Assembly: GCA_016208315.1 (NCBI GenBank) | Contig: JACQYF010000179.1 | Span: 1-43,822 of the forward strand | Direction of reading: 5' to 3' | DNA length: 43,822 bases | From: Chloroflexota bacterium | GTDB taxonomy: Bacteria > Chloroflexota > Anaerolineae > UBA4142 | Shown here: positions 1 to 7,829 of the stretch, piece after piece | Numbering within the stretch: the first letter of the stretch is position 1 | Layout: every line of letters starts with the position of its first letter | Notes under the pieces: model-generated | Databases searched by the model: none | The model's input: the letters and a program-made list of their open reading frames with translations, nothing else | What the model was told of the DNA's origin: nothing | Position numbers and translations under genes: made by a program

Positions 1-229
1 CCTGTCCTTGGGCGTTCTCGGCAAAACCGAGTTGCTCCCACCGGAAGAGATCCTGGATATGACCACGATGTGCGGCCACTCTTTGATCGCGACCGAGTTG
101 GCCCAAAAATTAAAAGCGCAAGTGGCGGCCGGCAAGGTGACTGCGGAAGAAGCTGATCGACAGCTTGCCGAGCCGTGTGTCTGCGGCATCTTTAACATGG
201 ATCGAGCAAAGGCGATGCTTCAGAAATAG
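1..229 (+). CDS. C-terminal end of a cysteine-containing protein of unknown function (partial)
   Basis: Only the last 75 or so residues are in the window. The reading frame is open from base 2 and stops with TAG at 229. The fragment closely resembles the C-terminus of the complete protein at 4280-4897. Both have a TTMCGH segment followed by a charged helix and a C-x-CGIFN motif near the end. The gene therefore starts before base 1, and any start codon inside the window would be spurious. No function is known to me. The shared Cys and His residues suggest a metal or Fe-S site, which is inference. It lies upstream of tctC on the same strand, 90 bases away, so it may be the first visible gene of the transporter operon. 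Confidence 0.75.
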   Translation, partial: LSLGVLGKTELLPPEEILDMTTMCGHSLIATELAQKLKAQVAAGKVTAEEADRQLAEPCVCGIFNMDRAKAMLQK

Positions 230-319
230 CGCCAGCGGTGCTCTGGGGTAAACGGTCCTTTGTAGTCGTTATCAATTCGTTCTAGCAAAGGCGCAAGTAG
301 CCAAAAAGGGAGCCGAGCG

Positions 320-1309
320 ATGAAAACTCGACGTATTCTTTTCGGATTGCTCCTGGTGACATTGCTCGTCACTTTAGGAGTGGGCTGTGCGCAACCAGCC
401 ACCAAATTCCCTGAGAAGCCGATTACTCTGATCGTGCAGTCTTCGGCCGGCGGCGGCAGTGACATTTTTGCGCGGACTTTGGCCGCCGCGTTCGAGAAGG
501 ACAAGCTGTTGTCTCAACCGATTGCGGTCGAGAACAAGTCAGGCGGCAGCGGCGCGGTGGCATTTGCCTACACCGCGGGCAAGAAGGGCGACCCGTATTT
601 TATGCAGACGGCGGTCGCCAACTTTTTGACGACACCGCTGCAAGGCAAGTCCCAGGTCAGTTACAAGGACTTTACGCCACTCGCCAATTTTGCCTTTGAC
701 GAGTACGTGGTCTTGGTCAAAGCGGAATCAAAGTACAAATCCATGAAGGACGTCATGGACGATGCCAAAGCCAAGCCGAAAGAAATCAAAGTCGGCGGCT
801 CGGAATTGGGCGCATCCGATTCGATTGCGACCTACTTGCTTGAAAAGGCAGCCGGGGTCAAGTTCAACTACATCGTCTTCACGGGCGGCGGCGAAGTCAC
901 CGCTGCTTTGCTGGGTGGTCACGTAGACGTCATCATCGGCAATCCCGGCGAAGCGATGGAGATGGTCAAGGCGGGCAAAATGCGCGCGCTGGGCGTCTTT
1001 GCCGAGAAACGCCTGGGGGGTTGGCCGGACCTGCCCACGATGAAAGAGCAAGGGATTGATGCCGTGTACGTCCAGAACCGCGGCTTGGTGGCGCCCGGTG
1101 ACATCCCCGCCGATGCGCGCAAAGTGCTCGAAGATGCCCTCAAAAAGTACACGACGACCGAAACTTGGAAAAAGTACATCAAGGACAATTTCCTTACCGA
1201 TGCGTGGATGGACGGCGCAACCTTTGGCAAATGGTTGGAGAGTGAGAACACGCGCTATGCCGGCATCCTCAAGGAAATGGGCTTGATCAAGTCGGGAACG
1301 ATCAACTAA
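320..1309 (+). CDS. tctC: TctC/Bug-family substrate-binding lipoprotein of a tripartite tricarboxylate transporter
   Basis: This 329-residue protein captures a carboxylate outside the membrane and passes it to TctAB. A basic start and hydrophobic stretch lead to a lipobox (LGVGC) with Cys23 as the lipidated residue. The mature part opens with the FPEKPITLIV and AGGGSD motifs typical of Bug-family proteins, and the length is normal for the family. The start at 320 follows an AGGGAG ribosome site. tctB and tctA follow on the same strand, giving the usual C-B-A order. Family assignment is secure. The ligand is unknown: the downstream aldolase and dehydrogenase suggest a small organic acid (inference). 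Two hairpins follow the gene before tctB, which could raise the amount of binding protein relative to the membrane subunits. Confidence 0.93.
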   Translation: MKTRRILFGLLLVTLLVTLGVGCAQPATKFPEKPITLIVQSSAGGGSDIFARTLAAAFEKDKLLSQPIAVENKSGGSGAVAFAYTAGKKGDPYFMQTAVANFLTTPLQGKSQVSYKDFTPLANFAFDEYVVLVKAESKYKSMKDVMDDAKAKPKEIKVGGSELGASDSIATYLLEKAAGVKFNYIVFTGGGEVTAALLGGHVDVIIGNPGEAMEMVKAGKMRALGVFAEKRLGGWPDLPTMKEQGIDAVYVQNRGLVAPGDIPADARKVLEDALKKYTTTETWKKYIKDNFLTDAWMDGATFGKWLESENTRYAGILKEMGLIKSGTIN

Positions 1310-1319
1310 CGTTCCAAAC

Positions 1320-1373
1320 CTTGCGAAGGACATCCTGAGCGGAGCGCAGCGGAGTCAAAGGAACCTTCGCAAG
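1320..1373. repeat. Intergenic inverted repeat after tctC
   Basis: Perfect 10-base arms CTTGCGAAGG (1320-1329) and CCTTCGCAAG (1364-1373) enclose a G+A-rich core that includes CCTGAGCGGAG. A similar core word recurs inside the kinase gene near 33970. It lies 10 bases after the tctC stop, with no T-run on either side, so it is more likely a mobile or palindromic intergenic element than an intrinsic terminator. Confidence 0.6.
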
Positions 1374-1408
1374 AGTGCAAGTTGTTTTCGCGCAAATCAA
1401 GTGGGATA

Positions 1409-1447
1409 GTCGTCGAGCCGCGTGTCGGCAATGAGCGGCTCGACGAC
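1409..1447. repeat. Strong hairpin between tctC and tctB
   Basis: Perfect 13-base arms GTCGTCGAGCCGC (1409-1421) and GCGGCTCGACGAC (1435-1447) with a 13-base loop. It ends just before the tctB ribosome site at about 1452-1458. It has no T-run. In transporter operons such a hairpin often protects the 3' end of the binding-protein message. That role here is inference. Confidence 0.65.
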
Positions 1448-1464
1448 AGAAAAGGCGGTTGGGC

Positions 1465-1935
1465 ATGAAAGTCAAGATGAAGAAAGCAGACCAGATCACC
1501 GCAATCGTACTGCTGCTCTTCTCGGCATTTGTCATCGCAGAGTCGTCCAAGATGACATTGATGGTTGAGTTTGCGCCGGGATATGGCTTTTTCCCTTTCT
1601 GGCTCGGAATATTGATGGCTGTTCTTTCCGTCATGCTCTTCGTGGACGCTCGCCGGCGCCCGGAAGCATTGGACGAAAGTGCTTCATTCCCCAGTAAGCC
1701 GATATTTTTGAATGTGCTCCTGGTTCTGGCAAGCTTGGGTGTGTATGCCTTTTTGATGGAATTGGTTGGATACATGGTGGACACGCTCCTCCTGGCGTTT
1801 GTGCTGGTTGGTCTGGTAGAGAAGGAAAAGTGGCAAAAGGCACTCGTGGCCGCGGTACTGATGACGGCCGGGCTGTACGTGATCTTCCAAGTCATTCTCG
1901 GCGTTAGTCTGCCGAAGAATGTGCTGGGCTTTTGA
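1465..1935 (+). CDS. tctB: TctB-family small membrane subunit of the tripartite tricarboxylate transporter
   Basis: The small membrane partner of TctA, 156 residues from the chosen start. It has four predicted hydrophobic segments, with a gap of charged residues (the DARRRPEALDE region) after the second, as is usual for the family. I chose ATG 1465 because AAAGGCGG lies 6 bases upstream. An in-frame TTG at 1459 is too close to that site. It lies between tctC and tctA. TctB sequences are poorly conserved, so the call rests on size, topology and position together. Confidence 0.85.
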   Translation: MKVKMKKADQITAIVLLLFSAFVIAESSKMTLMVEFAPGYGFFPFWLGILMAVLSVMLFVDARRRPEALDESASFPSKPIFLNVLLVLASLGVYAFLMELVGYMVDTLLLAFVLVGLVEKEKWQKALVAAVLMTAGLYVIFQVILGVSLPKNVLGF

Positions 1936-2013
1936 CCCCGCGTTCCATGTTCCGACGAGTTTTGAGCTTCGGGCGACCCAATGGAACTCTTGGAAATTTT
2001 GTGAGGTGATTCG

Positions 2014-3522
2014 GTGGACCTCTTTCAAAACCTTGCTCTCGGTTTTTCCGTGGCGCTCAGTCCCCAGAATCTGATTTTTTGTTTCGTCGGCGTTTTGATG
2101 GGAACGCTGATCGGTGTGCTGCCGGGGATTGGACCGATCACGGGGATCGCGCTGCTCATTCCCATCACGTATGGACTGGATTCGACGACCGCGCTCATCA
2201 CGATGGCGGGCGTCTATTACGGCGCGATGTACGGCGGCTCGACCACGTCCATCCTAATCAATGTGCCGGGCGAATCGTCCTCCGTGATGACGTGCCTGGA
2301 CGGCTACCAGATGGCGCGCAAAGGGCGCGCCGGTCCGGCGCTTGGCATGGCGGCCCTGGCCTCGTTTGTTGCCGGCACTTTTGCCGTTATCGCGCTCACC
2401 TTGATTGCCAAACCGCTCGCCGATTTCGCCGTCAGCTTTGGTCCCGCCGAATATTTTGCGCTTACTTTGTTGGGCTTGACCCTCGTCACCAGTCTGACCG
2501 GCAAGTCTATGATCAAGGGCGTTATGAGCGGGGTCTTTGGATTGCTGGTTGCTTCCATCGGCATTGATGCGCTCTCGGGCGCGGCGCGATTCACTTACGG
2601 CAATATCTATTTGCTGGACGGCGCGGGTTTTATTGGCGTTGCCGTGGGACTCTTTGCCGTCTCCGAAATCCTCGTGAACATCGAAGACCCGATGGAACGT
2701 GTCTTTGTCAAGGCCAAGCTGACGATGGGGAACATGTTGCCCAATCGGCAAGACTGGAGAGATTCAGCGGGTGCGCTGGGGCGTGGCTCGCTCATTGGTT
2801 TTGTGGTCGGCGTATTGCCGGGGGCGGGCGCGACCATCGCGTCATTCCTGGCGTACGCGGCCGAGAAGAAAGCGAGCAAGCATCCCGAAAAATTCGGGAC
2901 GGGCGTCATCGAAGGCGTTGCGGCGCCCGAAGGCGCGAACAATGCCGCGACCGGCGGCGCGCTCGTCCCCTTGTTGACGTTGGGCATTCCGGGTTCAGGA
3001 GCGACCGCGGTCATGTTGGGCGCGCTCCTCATCCACGGTCTGCGTCCGGGTCCGATGCTTTTCGAGAGTAATCCCGAGTTTGTGTGGGGCTTTATCGCCA
3101 GTATGTATATTGGCAACGTTATGCTTGTCATCTTGAATCTGCCCCTCATCGGAATGTGGGTGAGTTTGTTGCGTGTCCCTTACAAGCTTTTGATGCCCCT
3201 CATCATGATTATCTCGGCCGTGGGCGTGTATGCGACGGACAACAACGTTTTCGATGTATGGGTCATGTTCGCGTTCGGCGTGATTGGCTACGCAATGCGC
3301 AAGCTGGACTTCCACCCCGCGCCGGCCGTGCTCGGTCTGGTTCTCGGTCCGATGGTTGAGCGGTCGTTGCGACAGGCGCTCACGATGTCGCATGGTTCGT
3401 TGGATATCTTTTTCACCAGTCCCATCTCGGCAATCCTGATTGTGATTGCGATGCTTTCGCTCTTTACGCCCGTCGTGCGTTCCATCTGGCGCAGAGCGGG
3501 CGCGCCGGTTATGCAAACGTAA
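2014..3522 (+). CDS. tctA: TctA-family large membrane subunit of the tripartite tricarboxylate transporter
   Basis: The 502-residue transport channel of the TctABC secondary transporter. It begins at GTG 2014 after a GAGGTGAT ribosome site. The N-terminal half carries the hallmark GVLPGIGPITG and YYGAMYGGSTTSILINVPGE segments. The second half repeats the pattern with GVLPGAGATIASF and LTLGIPGSGATAVMLGALL, reflecting the internal duplication of the family. About 12 membrane helices are expected. Together with tctC and tctB it forms a complete transporter. The next gene starts about 20 bases downstream, suggesting cotranscription with the ferredoxin-like gene. Confidence 0.95.
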   Translation: MDLFQNLALGFSVALSPQNLIFCFVGVLMGTLIGVLPGIGPITGIALLIPITYGLDSTTALITMAGVYYGAMYGGSTTSILINVPGESSSVMTCLDGYQMARKGRAGPALGMAALASFVAGTFAVIALTLIAKPLADFAVSFGPAEYFALTLLGLTLVTSLTGKSMIKGVMSGVFGLLVASIGIDALSGAARFTYGNIYLLDGAGFIGVAVGLFAVSEILVNIEDPMERVFVKAKLTMGNMLPNRQDWRDSAGALGRGSLIGFVVGVLPGAGATIASFLAYAAEKKASKHPEKFGTGVIEGVAAPEGANNAATGGALVPLLTLGIPGSGATAVMLGALLIHGLRPGPMLFESNPEFVWGFIASMYIGNVMLVILNLPLIGMWVSLLRVPYKLLMPLIMIISAVGVYATDNNVFDVWVMFAFGVIGYAMRKLDFHPAPAVLGLVLGPMVERSLRQALTMSHGSLDIFFTSPISAILIVIAMLSLFTPVVRSIWRRAGAPVMQT

Positions 3523-3542
3523 AGTCAAATGTGGAGAAAACA

Positions 3543-4265
3543 GTGGCGATCATAAATCCCGATCTGTGTAACGGCTGCAAAGTTTGCTTGATGTATTGTC
3601 CGCTCGGCGTCATTCGCATGGATGGCGAAAAGGCGGTGATTGATCAAGAGAACTGTGTCGAGTGCTACGTCTGCTCGCGCAACCGGGTGTGCGCGAAAGG
3701 CGCGATTTCACCCGCGGAAATCAACACGAAAGGACGCACGCTGCGCCACTTTCTCAGCGACCCGACCGAAACCAAAGCGGCGACCGGCGTCCCCGGACGC
3801 GGCACCGAAGAGAGCAAGACGAATGATGTGACGGGCCGGGTGAAGCAAGGGCACTTGGGGATTTGCATTGACATGGGCCGGCCCGGCGTCGGCGTTTGGA
3901 TACGCGATGCCGAAAAAGTTGCGATGGCGCTCGCGCAAGCTGGGCTGAACTTTGAAGAGGCCAGCCCGCTCACCGCAATCCTCAAGGACCGGCGCACGGG
4001 CGAGATCATAGACGAGATGCGCAACGAGCGGCTGCTTTCGATCATCGTCGAAGGCACGGTTCCCGAAGCCGATTTTCCGAAAGTGATTGCCGCGCTGCGT
4101 GTCGTCGAAAAGGAGATTGATACGGTCTTCTCGCTGGGCGTCATCAGCCGCGTGGACGCGACCGGGCGGGCTCCGTTTCTCACGCAACTGGATGGGCTTG
4201 GCTTGCCGATGCCGATGCGCGGCAAGGTCAATACTGGTTTGGGTAGACCCTTTGTGAACGATTGA
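3543..4265 (+). CDS. Two-[4Fe-4S] ferredoxin-like protein with an unknown C-terminal domain
   Basis: About 240 residues. The N-terminus binds two clusters: Cys9, Cys12, Cys15 and Cys19 followed by Pro form a canonical motif, and Cys38, Cys41, Cys44 and Cys50 form a second with unusual C-x2-C-x2-C-x5-C spacing. Residues from about 105 to the end form a soluble domain I do not recognise (it begins GHLGICIDMGRPGVGVWI). I chose GTG 3543 because GGAGA at 3533-3537 lies at the right distance. GTG 3531 in the same frame has no ribosome site. Between tctA and the cysteine-containing 205-residue protein it is a likely partner of the latter, perhaps in electron transfer for metabolism of the imported acid. 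That link is inference. Confidence 0.8.
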   Translation: MAIINPDLCNGCKVCLMYCPLGVIRMDGEKAVIDQENCVECYVCSRNRVCAKGAISPAEINTKGRTLRHFLSDPTETKAATGVPGRGTEESKTNDVTGRVKQGHLGICIDMGRPGVGVWIRDAEKVAMALAQAGLNFEEASPLTAILKDRRTGEIIDEMRNERLLSIIVEGTVPEADFPKVIAALRVVEKEIDTVFSLGVISRVDATGRAPFLTQLDGLGLPMPMRGKVNTGLGRPFVND

Positions 4266-4279
4266 GGAGCTAAAAGAAT

Positions 4280-4897
4280 ATGACACACACATTGCACCGT
4301 TCTGGAACTATCGAATCCTTGCGCGCCGATTACGTCTGGCTCATGTACCAAACCAAGGGCGTCAACGATACGAACATCAAGCCCAAGGCGGAAGAATTCA
4401 TCGCGGCGGCGGAAGCGGTGGGCTGCGAAAATTGGGGCGACGTGAAATCCGGCTCGATTCTGGAACTGGGCGCGGAGACGGTGAAAGCGCGCATCTCGGA
4501 CAAGAGCCGCCTGCGCGGCGTGTTCACCTCGCGCCAACAGGTCGTCGCTTTTTTGCGCGACATCAAAGCGCGCAACGTCGGTTTGTCGGTCGTGATCTCC
4601 GGATTATTGGATGAAGTTTTACCCGCGTGCGCTGAAGCCGAGGTGACGCCGCACACCGTCAACTATTCATTTGGCGTCTGGGGTAAGCAGGAACTTTTGC
4701 CCGGAGATGACGTGCTGGCGATGACGACGATGTGCGGTCACCACCAGATCGCGCCGGCTCTGGTCAAGTTCTATCAACAGCGCGTCCGCGAAGGCAAGAT
4801 GAAACCCGAGCGCGCCGCGCGCAAACTCGCGGCATTCTGCCCGTGCGGAATCTTCAACCACGTGCGAGCAGCGAAGTTGATGGAAGAAAAGCAGTAA
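4280..4897 (+). CDS. Cysteine-containing protein of unknown function, paralogue of the gene ending at 229
   Basis: A 205-residue soluble protein that I cannot place in a named family. Cys49, Cys117, Cys152, His154, Cys187 and Cys189 stand out. Cys152 with His154 (TTMCGHH) and Cys187/Cys189 (C-P-CGIFN) are also present in the partial paralogue at 1-229, so they are probably functional, possibly as an Fe-S or metal site (inference). The start ATG 4280 follows GAGGAG by about 10 bases. It begins 15 bases after the ferredoxin-like gene, and the two are presumably one transcript. Its stop codon lies inside a 12-base inverted repeat. Confidence 0.75.
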   Translation: MTHTLHRSGTIESLRADYVWLMYQTKGVNDTNIKPKAEEFIAAAEAVGCENWGDVKSGSILELGAETVKARISDKSRLRGVFTSRQQVVAFLRDIKARNVGLSVVISGLLDEVLPACAEAEVTPHTVNYSFGVWGKQELLPGDDVLAMTTMCGHHQIAPALVKFYQQRVREGKMKPERAARKLAAFCPCGIFNHVRAAKLMEEKQ

Positions 4898-4929
4898 TCA
4901 GTAAACTGAATACTGGATACTGATTACTG
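4892..4929. repeat. Palindromic intergenic element overlapping a stop codon
   Basis: Perfect 12-base arms CAGTAATCAGTA (4892-4903) and TACTGATTACTG (4918-4929). Degenerate copies of the word actgaatactg fill the loop and the next 15 bases. The TAA stop of the 205-residue gene (4895-4897) is part of the left arm. There is no T-run, so it is not an obvious terminator. Confidence 0.65.
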
Positions 4930-4959
4930 AACACTGCTAACTGTTCATTGGAGGTTACT

Positions 4960-5631
4960 TTGCCACACATCATTCACACGGTCCCGCGCCCCGATCCGCA
5001 AATCGTCGCCGCACTCGGCAAGCTGGGAACGGCGACGATTCATGAGGCGCAGGGCCAGAGCGGCGCATTAGCGCACACCATCCGGCCGATTTTCGCAGGG
5101 ATGAAATGCTGCGGCCCCGCGTGTACCGTCAAATCGCACGGCGGCGACAATCTCATGCTGCACAAGGCGATTGCAGTCGCGCAGCCCGGCGATGTTATTA
5201 TGCATGACGGCGAGGACTGGTTCGAGTCAAATGTCTGGGGCGAGATCATGACGACGGGCGCGATGGCGCGCGGCATCGCCGGACTCGTGACGAGCGGCGT
5301 GGTGCGCGACACGGAAGCCATCCACGCGAAAGGGTTTCCGGTATTTTCGCAAGGCGTCTCGATGAAGTGGTGTACCAAAGCCGCGTTGGGAACCATCAAC
5401 CACCCGATCATCGTCGCGGGTGTGGCGATCAATCCCGGCGATATTATCGTCGGCGATGACGATGGCGTGGTAGTGATTCCGCTCGCGCGCGCCGCCGAGG
5501 TCTTGGAAAAATCGCTCGCGCGCGAAGAGAAGGAGCGCGTGATGATGGCGCAGCTCAAGCAAGGCAAGACCACGGTCGAATTGCTTGGGCTGGACAAGTT
5601 GCTGGCGGGAATGGGCCTGACGGAGGAATAG
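4960..5631 (+). CDS. RraA-like / 4-hydroxy-4-methyl-2-oxoglutarate aldolase family protein
   Basis: About 223 residues. Family enzymes cleave 4-hydroxy-4-methyl-2-oxoglutarate or oxaloacetate to pyruvate and a second product, using a divalent metal. The family signature is visible: the GEIMTTGAMARGIAGLV segment followed by R116-D117 in GVVRD, which binds substrate and metal, and the glycine-rich GVAINPGDIIVGDDDGVVVIP near the end. TTG 4960 is the likely start because GGAGG (4950-4954) sits 5 bases before it. TTG 4948 overlaps that ribosome site. RraA regulators of RNase E lack the metal-binding signature, so an aldolase role is more likely. The position after a carboxylate transporter supports organic-acid catabolism. 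Confidence 0.85.
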   Translation: MPHIIHTVPRPDPQIVAALGKLGTATIHEAQGQSGALAHTIRPIFAGMKCCGPACTVKSHGGDNLMLHKAIAVAQPGDVIMHDGEDWFESNVWGEIMTTGAMARGIAGLVTSGVVRDTEAIHAKGFPVFSQGVSMKWCTKAALGTINHPIIVAGVAINPGDIIVGDDDGVVVIPLARAAEVLEKSLAREEKERVMMAQLKQGKTTVELLGLDKLLAGMGLTEE

Positions 5632-5687
5632 CAGAAACGGGAATCGAGACACAAGCGTGGCTGGCGCTGCAGATCGGCGCAACCCTG

Positions 5688-6713
5688 GTGCTTGGTTGGG
5701 GCGGTTGGTTTTTTGGTTTGCGTCTCCGACTACCTCTGGCGGCGATTCTGGGACCGATGCTCGTGGTCGGCGCGGCGTCCGCAACGGGCATCGTGCAGGT
5801 GGAGTTTCCCTTCTGGGTCAAGCTGGGCCTGCAGATTGTCGTCGGCGCATTCCTGGGTTACAGTGTAGACCGCGGCGCGCTCCGCAACATCGGTTCCATG
5901 CTCAAACCCATCGCCCTCGCCACCACGTGGATGATCGCGGCGGCCCTGTTGATCGGCTACCTTCTGGCAGTGTTCACGGGCGTGGACCTTACCACGGCGT
6001 TTCTAGGCACTAGCCCCGGCGGCATTGCCGAAATGACCGCGATGGCGATGTCGAGTAACGCGAATGTCGCGCTCGTCGCGACGCTCCAGGCCTTTCGCAT
6101 CATCACCACCGTATTGACGATTCCCTTCCTCGCGCGCGGCGTTGTCAAAGCATGCAACCCGCCGTTAGCCGCTCGAACGATCTTGACGGCAGTGAATTCT
6201 GGCTCGACCGAGCGACCCTCCCCGTTGCGTTTCGCCTGGCTTGTCTGGCTCGTGGTCGGCTTGATTGGCGGAACGGTGTTCTTGTACTTGCGCGTGCCGG
6301 CAGCCGGTGTGATCGGTTCGATGGTCGCCGTTGCGGTCGTACGCGTCATGGGAGTGAACATCGCGCGCCCGTCCCAGTGGCTGCGAACGGCGGCGCAGGT
6401 GGGATTGGGCATCATCATCGGCGTGATGATTGACAATCAAACGCTGCAATACTTACTTGAGCATCTCGTCCTGGTTTTGCTCGTTACCGCGGGGACCGTG
6501 TTCAGTGCGTTGGGTTTGTCTGGCGTCGTCCAACGCATGTTGAGGGTTGACCGTCAGACCGCGCTGCTTGCCTGCGCGCCGGGCGGGTTGGTGCAGATGG
6601 GGATCGTCGCGGATGAGCTGGGCGCGAATGTTTTCGTCGTCAATGTGTTCCAGTTAACGCGCATGATTTGCGCCGTGCTCGTCCTCCCGCTGCTCGTTCA
6701 TCTTTTTGCGTAA
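5688..6713 (+). CDS. AbrB-type membrane protein (putative transporter with AbrB duplication)
   Basis: An integral membrane protein of at least 341 residues with about 10 hydrophobic segments in two similar halves (LRLRLPLAAILGPML and LRVPAAGVIGSM; GVDLTTAFLGTSPGGIAEM and RVDRQTALLACAPGGLVQM), the duplicated pattern of the AbrB membrane family. The start is uncertain. GTG 5688 lies inside the first hydrophobic segment, which already begins near 5661. The frame is open upstream into the previous gene, but I find no ATG, GTG or TTG there. A non-canonical start (CTG 5661 or 5667, ATC 5643 or ATA 5628) is possible. The family function is poorly defined, and here it may export or import an intermediate of the TCT-operon pathway. 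Confidence 0.82.
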   Translation: MLGWGGWFFGLRLRLPLAAILGPMLVVGAASATGIVQVEFPFWVKLGLQIVVGAFLGYSVDRGALRNIGSMLKPIALATTWMIAAALLIGYLLAVFTGVDLTTAFLGTSPGGIAEMTAMAMSSNANVALVATLQAFRIITTVLTIPFLARGVVKACNPPLAARTILTAVNSGSTERPSPLRFAWLVWLVVGLIGGTVFLYLRVPAAGVIGSMVAVAVVRVMGVNIARPSQWLRTAAQVGLGIIIGVMIDNQTLQYLLEHLVLVLLVTAGTVFSALGLSGVVQRMLRVDRQTALLACAPGGLVQMGIVADELGANVFVVNVFQLTRMICAVLVLPLLVHLFA

Positions 6714-6722
6714 AGGAATCGG

Positions 6723-7598
6723 ATGGGTGAATCGTCGGAATTGAAAATTGGATTGATCGGATTTGGCGAGGTTGGAGCAACCTTCTCCCGCGGCTGGCGC
6801 AACGCTCGTCGCGGTCTCTCGATCTCGGCGTTTGATATCGTCTGGAGCGAGCCACGGCGCGCGCAGGCGCAAGAACTGCAGGTACGAATTGCGCCTTCGG
6901 TTGAGGAGTTGGTTGATTCAAGCTCTGTGGTGCTGTGCGCCGTCGTGCCCCAAGCCGCGTGCGACGCGGCGCGTTCCGCCGCGCCGTTTCTCAACGCGCG
7001 CCATTTGTACGTGGACCTGACCTCGGTTGGCCCCGCCAAAGCGGGCGACATCGCGGGCATCGTCGGCGCGCAGGGCGCGGCCTTTGCGAAACTGGCTTTG
7101 ATGGGCGCGGTCGCAGCATTCGGTTACGCGGTGCCCTGCGCGGCATCCGGCAAAGGCGCGGGCCAGCTCGCGGAGCACTTGATCGCGCTGGGAATGAACG
7201 TCAAAGTGCTGAACGACGATCCTGCCGCGGCCGCAACTTTGAAGCTGTGCCGTTCTCTATTCCAAAAAGGATTCGTCGCGCTTGCGCTCGAAGCGCTGCG
7301 CGTCGCGAAAAAGAATGGGATCGAGCGCGAGGTAATTGCTTCGCTGGCCGAGACCTGGAACGCCGAAAAGTTCGACGCGGCCTTGAATCGCCTGATCTGC
7401 TCTTCGGCGGTGCATGCGGCCCGCCGCGCGGCGGAATTGGATGAAGCCATCACGGCATTCGGCGAACTCGACGTAGCGCTGCCGGTCGCGCAAGCGTGTC
7501 GCGGCGCGTTTCAGGAATTGATCGAGCTACAAGCCAGTCATAATTTCGAAAAGGCGCCCCAGGATTTGCGGCAGGTGCTCGACGCGTTGGACAAATAG
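6723..7598 (+). CDS. NAD(P)-dependent oxidoreductase of the 3-hydroxyisobutyrate dehydrogenase superfamily, DUF1932 type
   Basis: A 291-residue dehydrogenase. The Rossmann motif G13-x-G15-x-x-G18 (LIGFGEVG) opens the NAD(P)-binding half. The C-terminal half begins near residue 170 with the LKLCRSLFQKG segment, where K174 corresponds to the catalytic Lys region of beta-hydroxyacid dehydrogenases. The C-terminal half resembles the DUF1932 domain. It starts 9 bases after the AbrB gene, so it is the last gene of this operon. With the aldolase it suggests oxidation of a hydroxy-acid brought in by TctABC. The substrate cannot be told from sequence. The next sequence is an independent promoter. Confidence 0.85.
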   Translation: MGESSELKIGLIGFGEVGATFSRGWRNARRGLSISAFDIVWSEPRRAQAQELQVRIAPSVEELVDSSSVVLCAVVPQAACDAARSAAPFLNARHLYVDLTSVGPAKAGDIAGIVGAQGAAFAKLALMGAVAAFGYAVPCAASGKGAGQLAEHLIALGMNVKVLNDDPAAAATLKLCRSLFQKGFVALALEALRVAKKNGIEREVIASLAETWNAEKFDAALNRLICSSAVHAARRAAELDEAITAFGELDVALPVAQACRGAFQELIELQASHNFEKAPQDLRQVLDALDK

Positions 7599-7610
7599 AG
7601 CAACCCCCCA

Positions 7611-7638
7611 TTGACAGCAGAGTACGAAGGCGTATAAT
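7611..7638 (+). promoter_or_regulatory. Consensus sigma-70 promoter
   Basis: TTGACA at 7611-7616 and TATAAT at 7633-7638 with a 16-base spacer. Both hexamers match the consensus exactly. Transcription would begin near 7645 and run into a leader with an intrinsic-terminator hairpin at 7754-7789, upstream of a small membrane-protein gene at 7830. Confidence 0.85.
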
Positions 7639-7753
7639 CACGCTCGTGATCCATTTTCTTGCCGTGATGCGGCGGCGGGGAAACGTTCGATGATGGTTGT
7701 CATTGCGCATGATCACGCCAACATGCGACCGCGCCGAACGCAAGCCATTGGTC

Positions 7754-7789
7754 AAAGAGGCAGATGGAAACGTCTGTCTCTTTTCTTTT
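7754..7789 (+). terminator. Intrinsic-terminator hairpin in a leader RNA
   Basis: The stem AAAGAGGCAGA (7754-7764) pairs with TCTGTCTCTTT (7773-7783) with one G-U pair and an 8-base loop, followed by a T-rich run to 7789. It lies about 110-145 bases after the predicted transcription start and 40 bases before the next start codon. The transcript could be a small RNA of about 145 bases, or a leader that controls the downstream gene by attenuation. Confidence 0.65.
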
Positions 7790-7829
7790 CGCCGCCGCGC
7801 CACGAGCCTATATCGAGGTGAAAGTAGAG

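Noticed and set aside
728..1333. 201-residue minus-strand frame opposite tctC
   Set aside because: Antisense to a certain tctC gene. No motifs and no ribosome site of note.
3665..4537. 290-residue minus-strand frame across the ferredoxin-like and 205-residue genes
   Set aside because: Spans two recognised + strand genes and has no family-like sequence.
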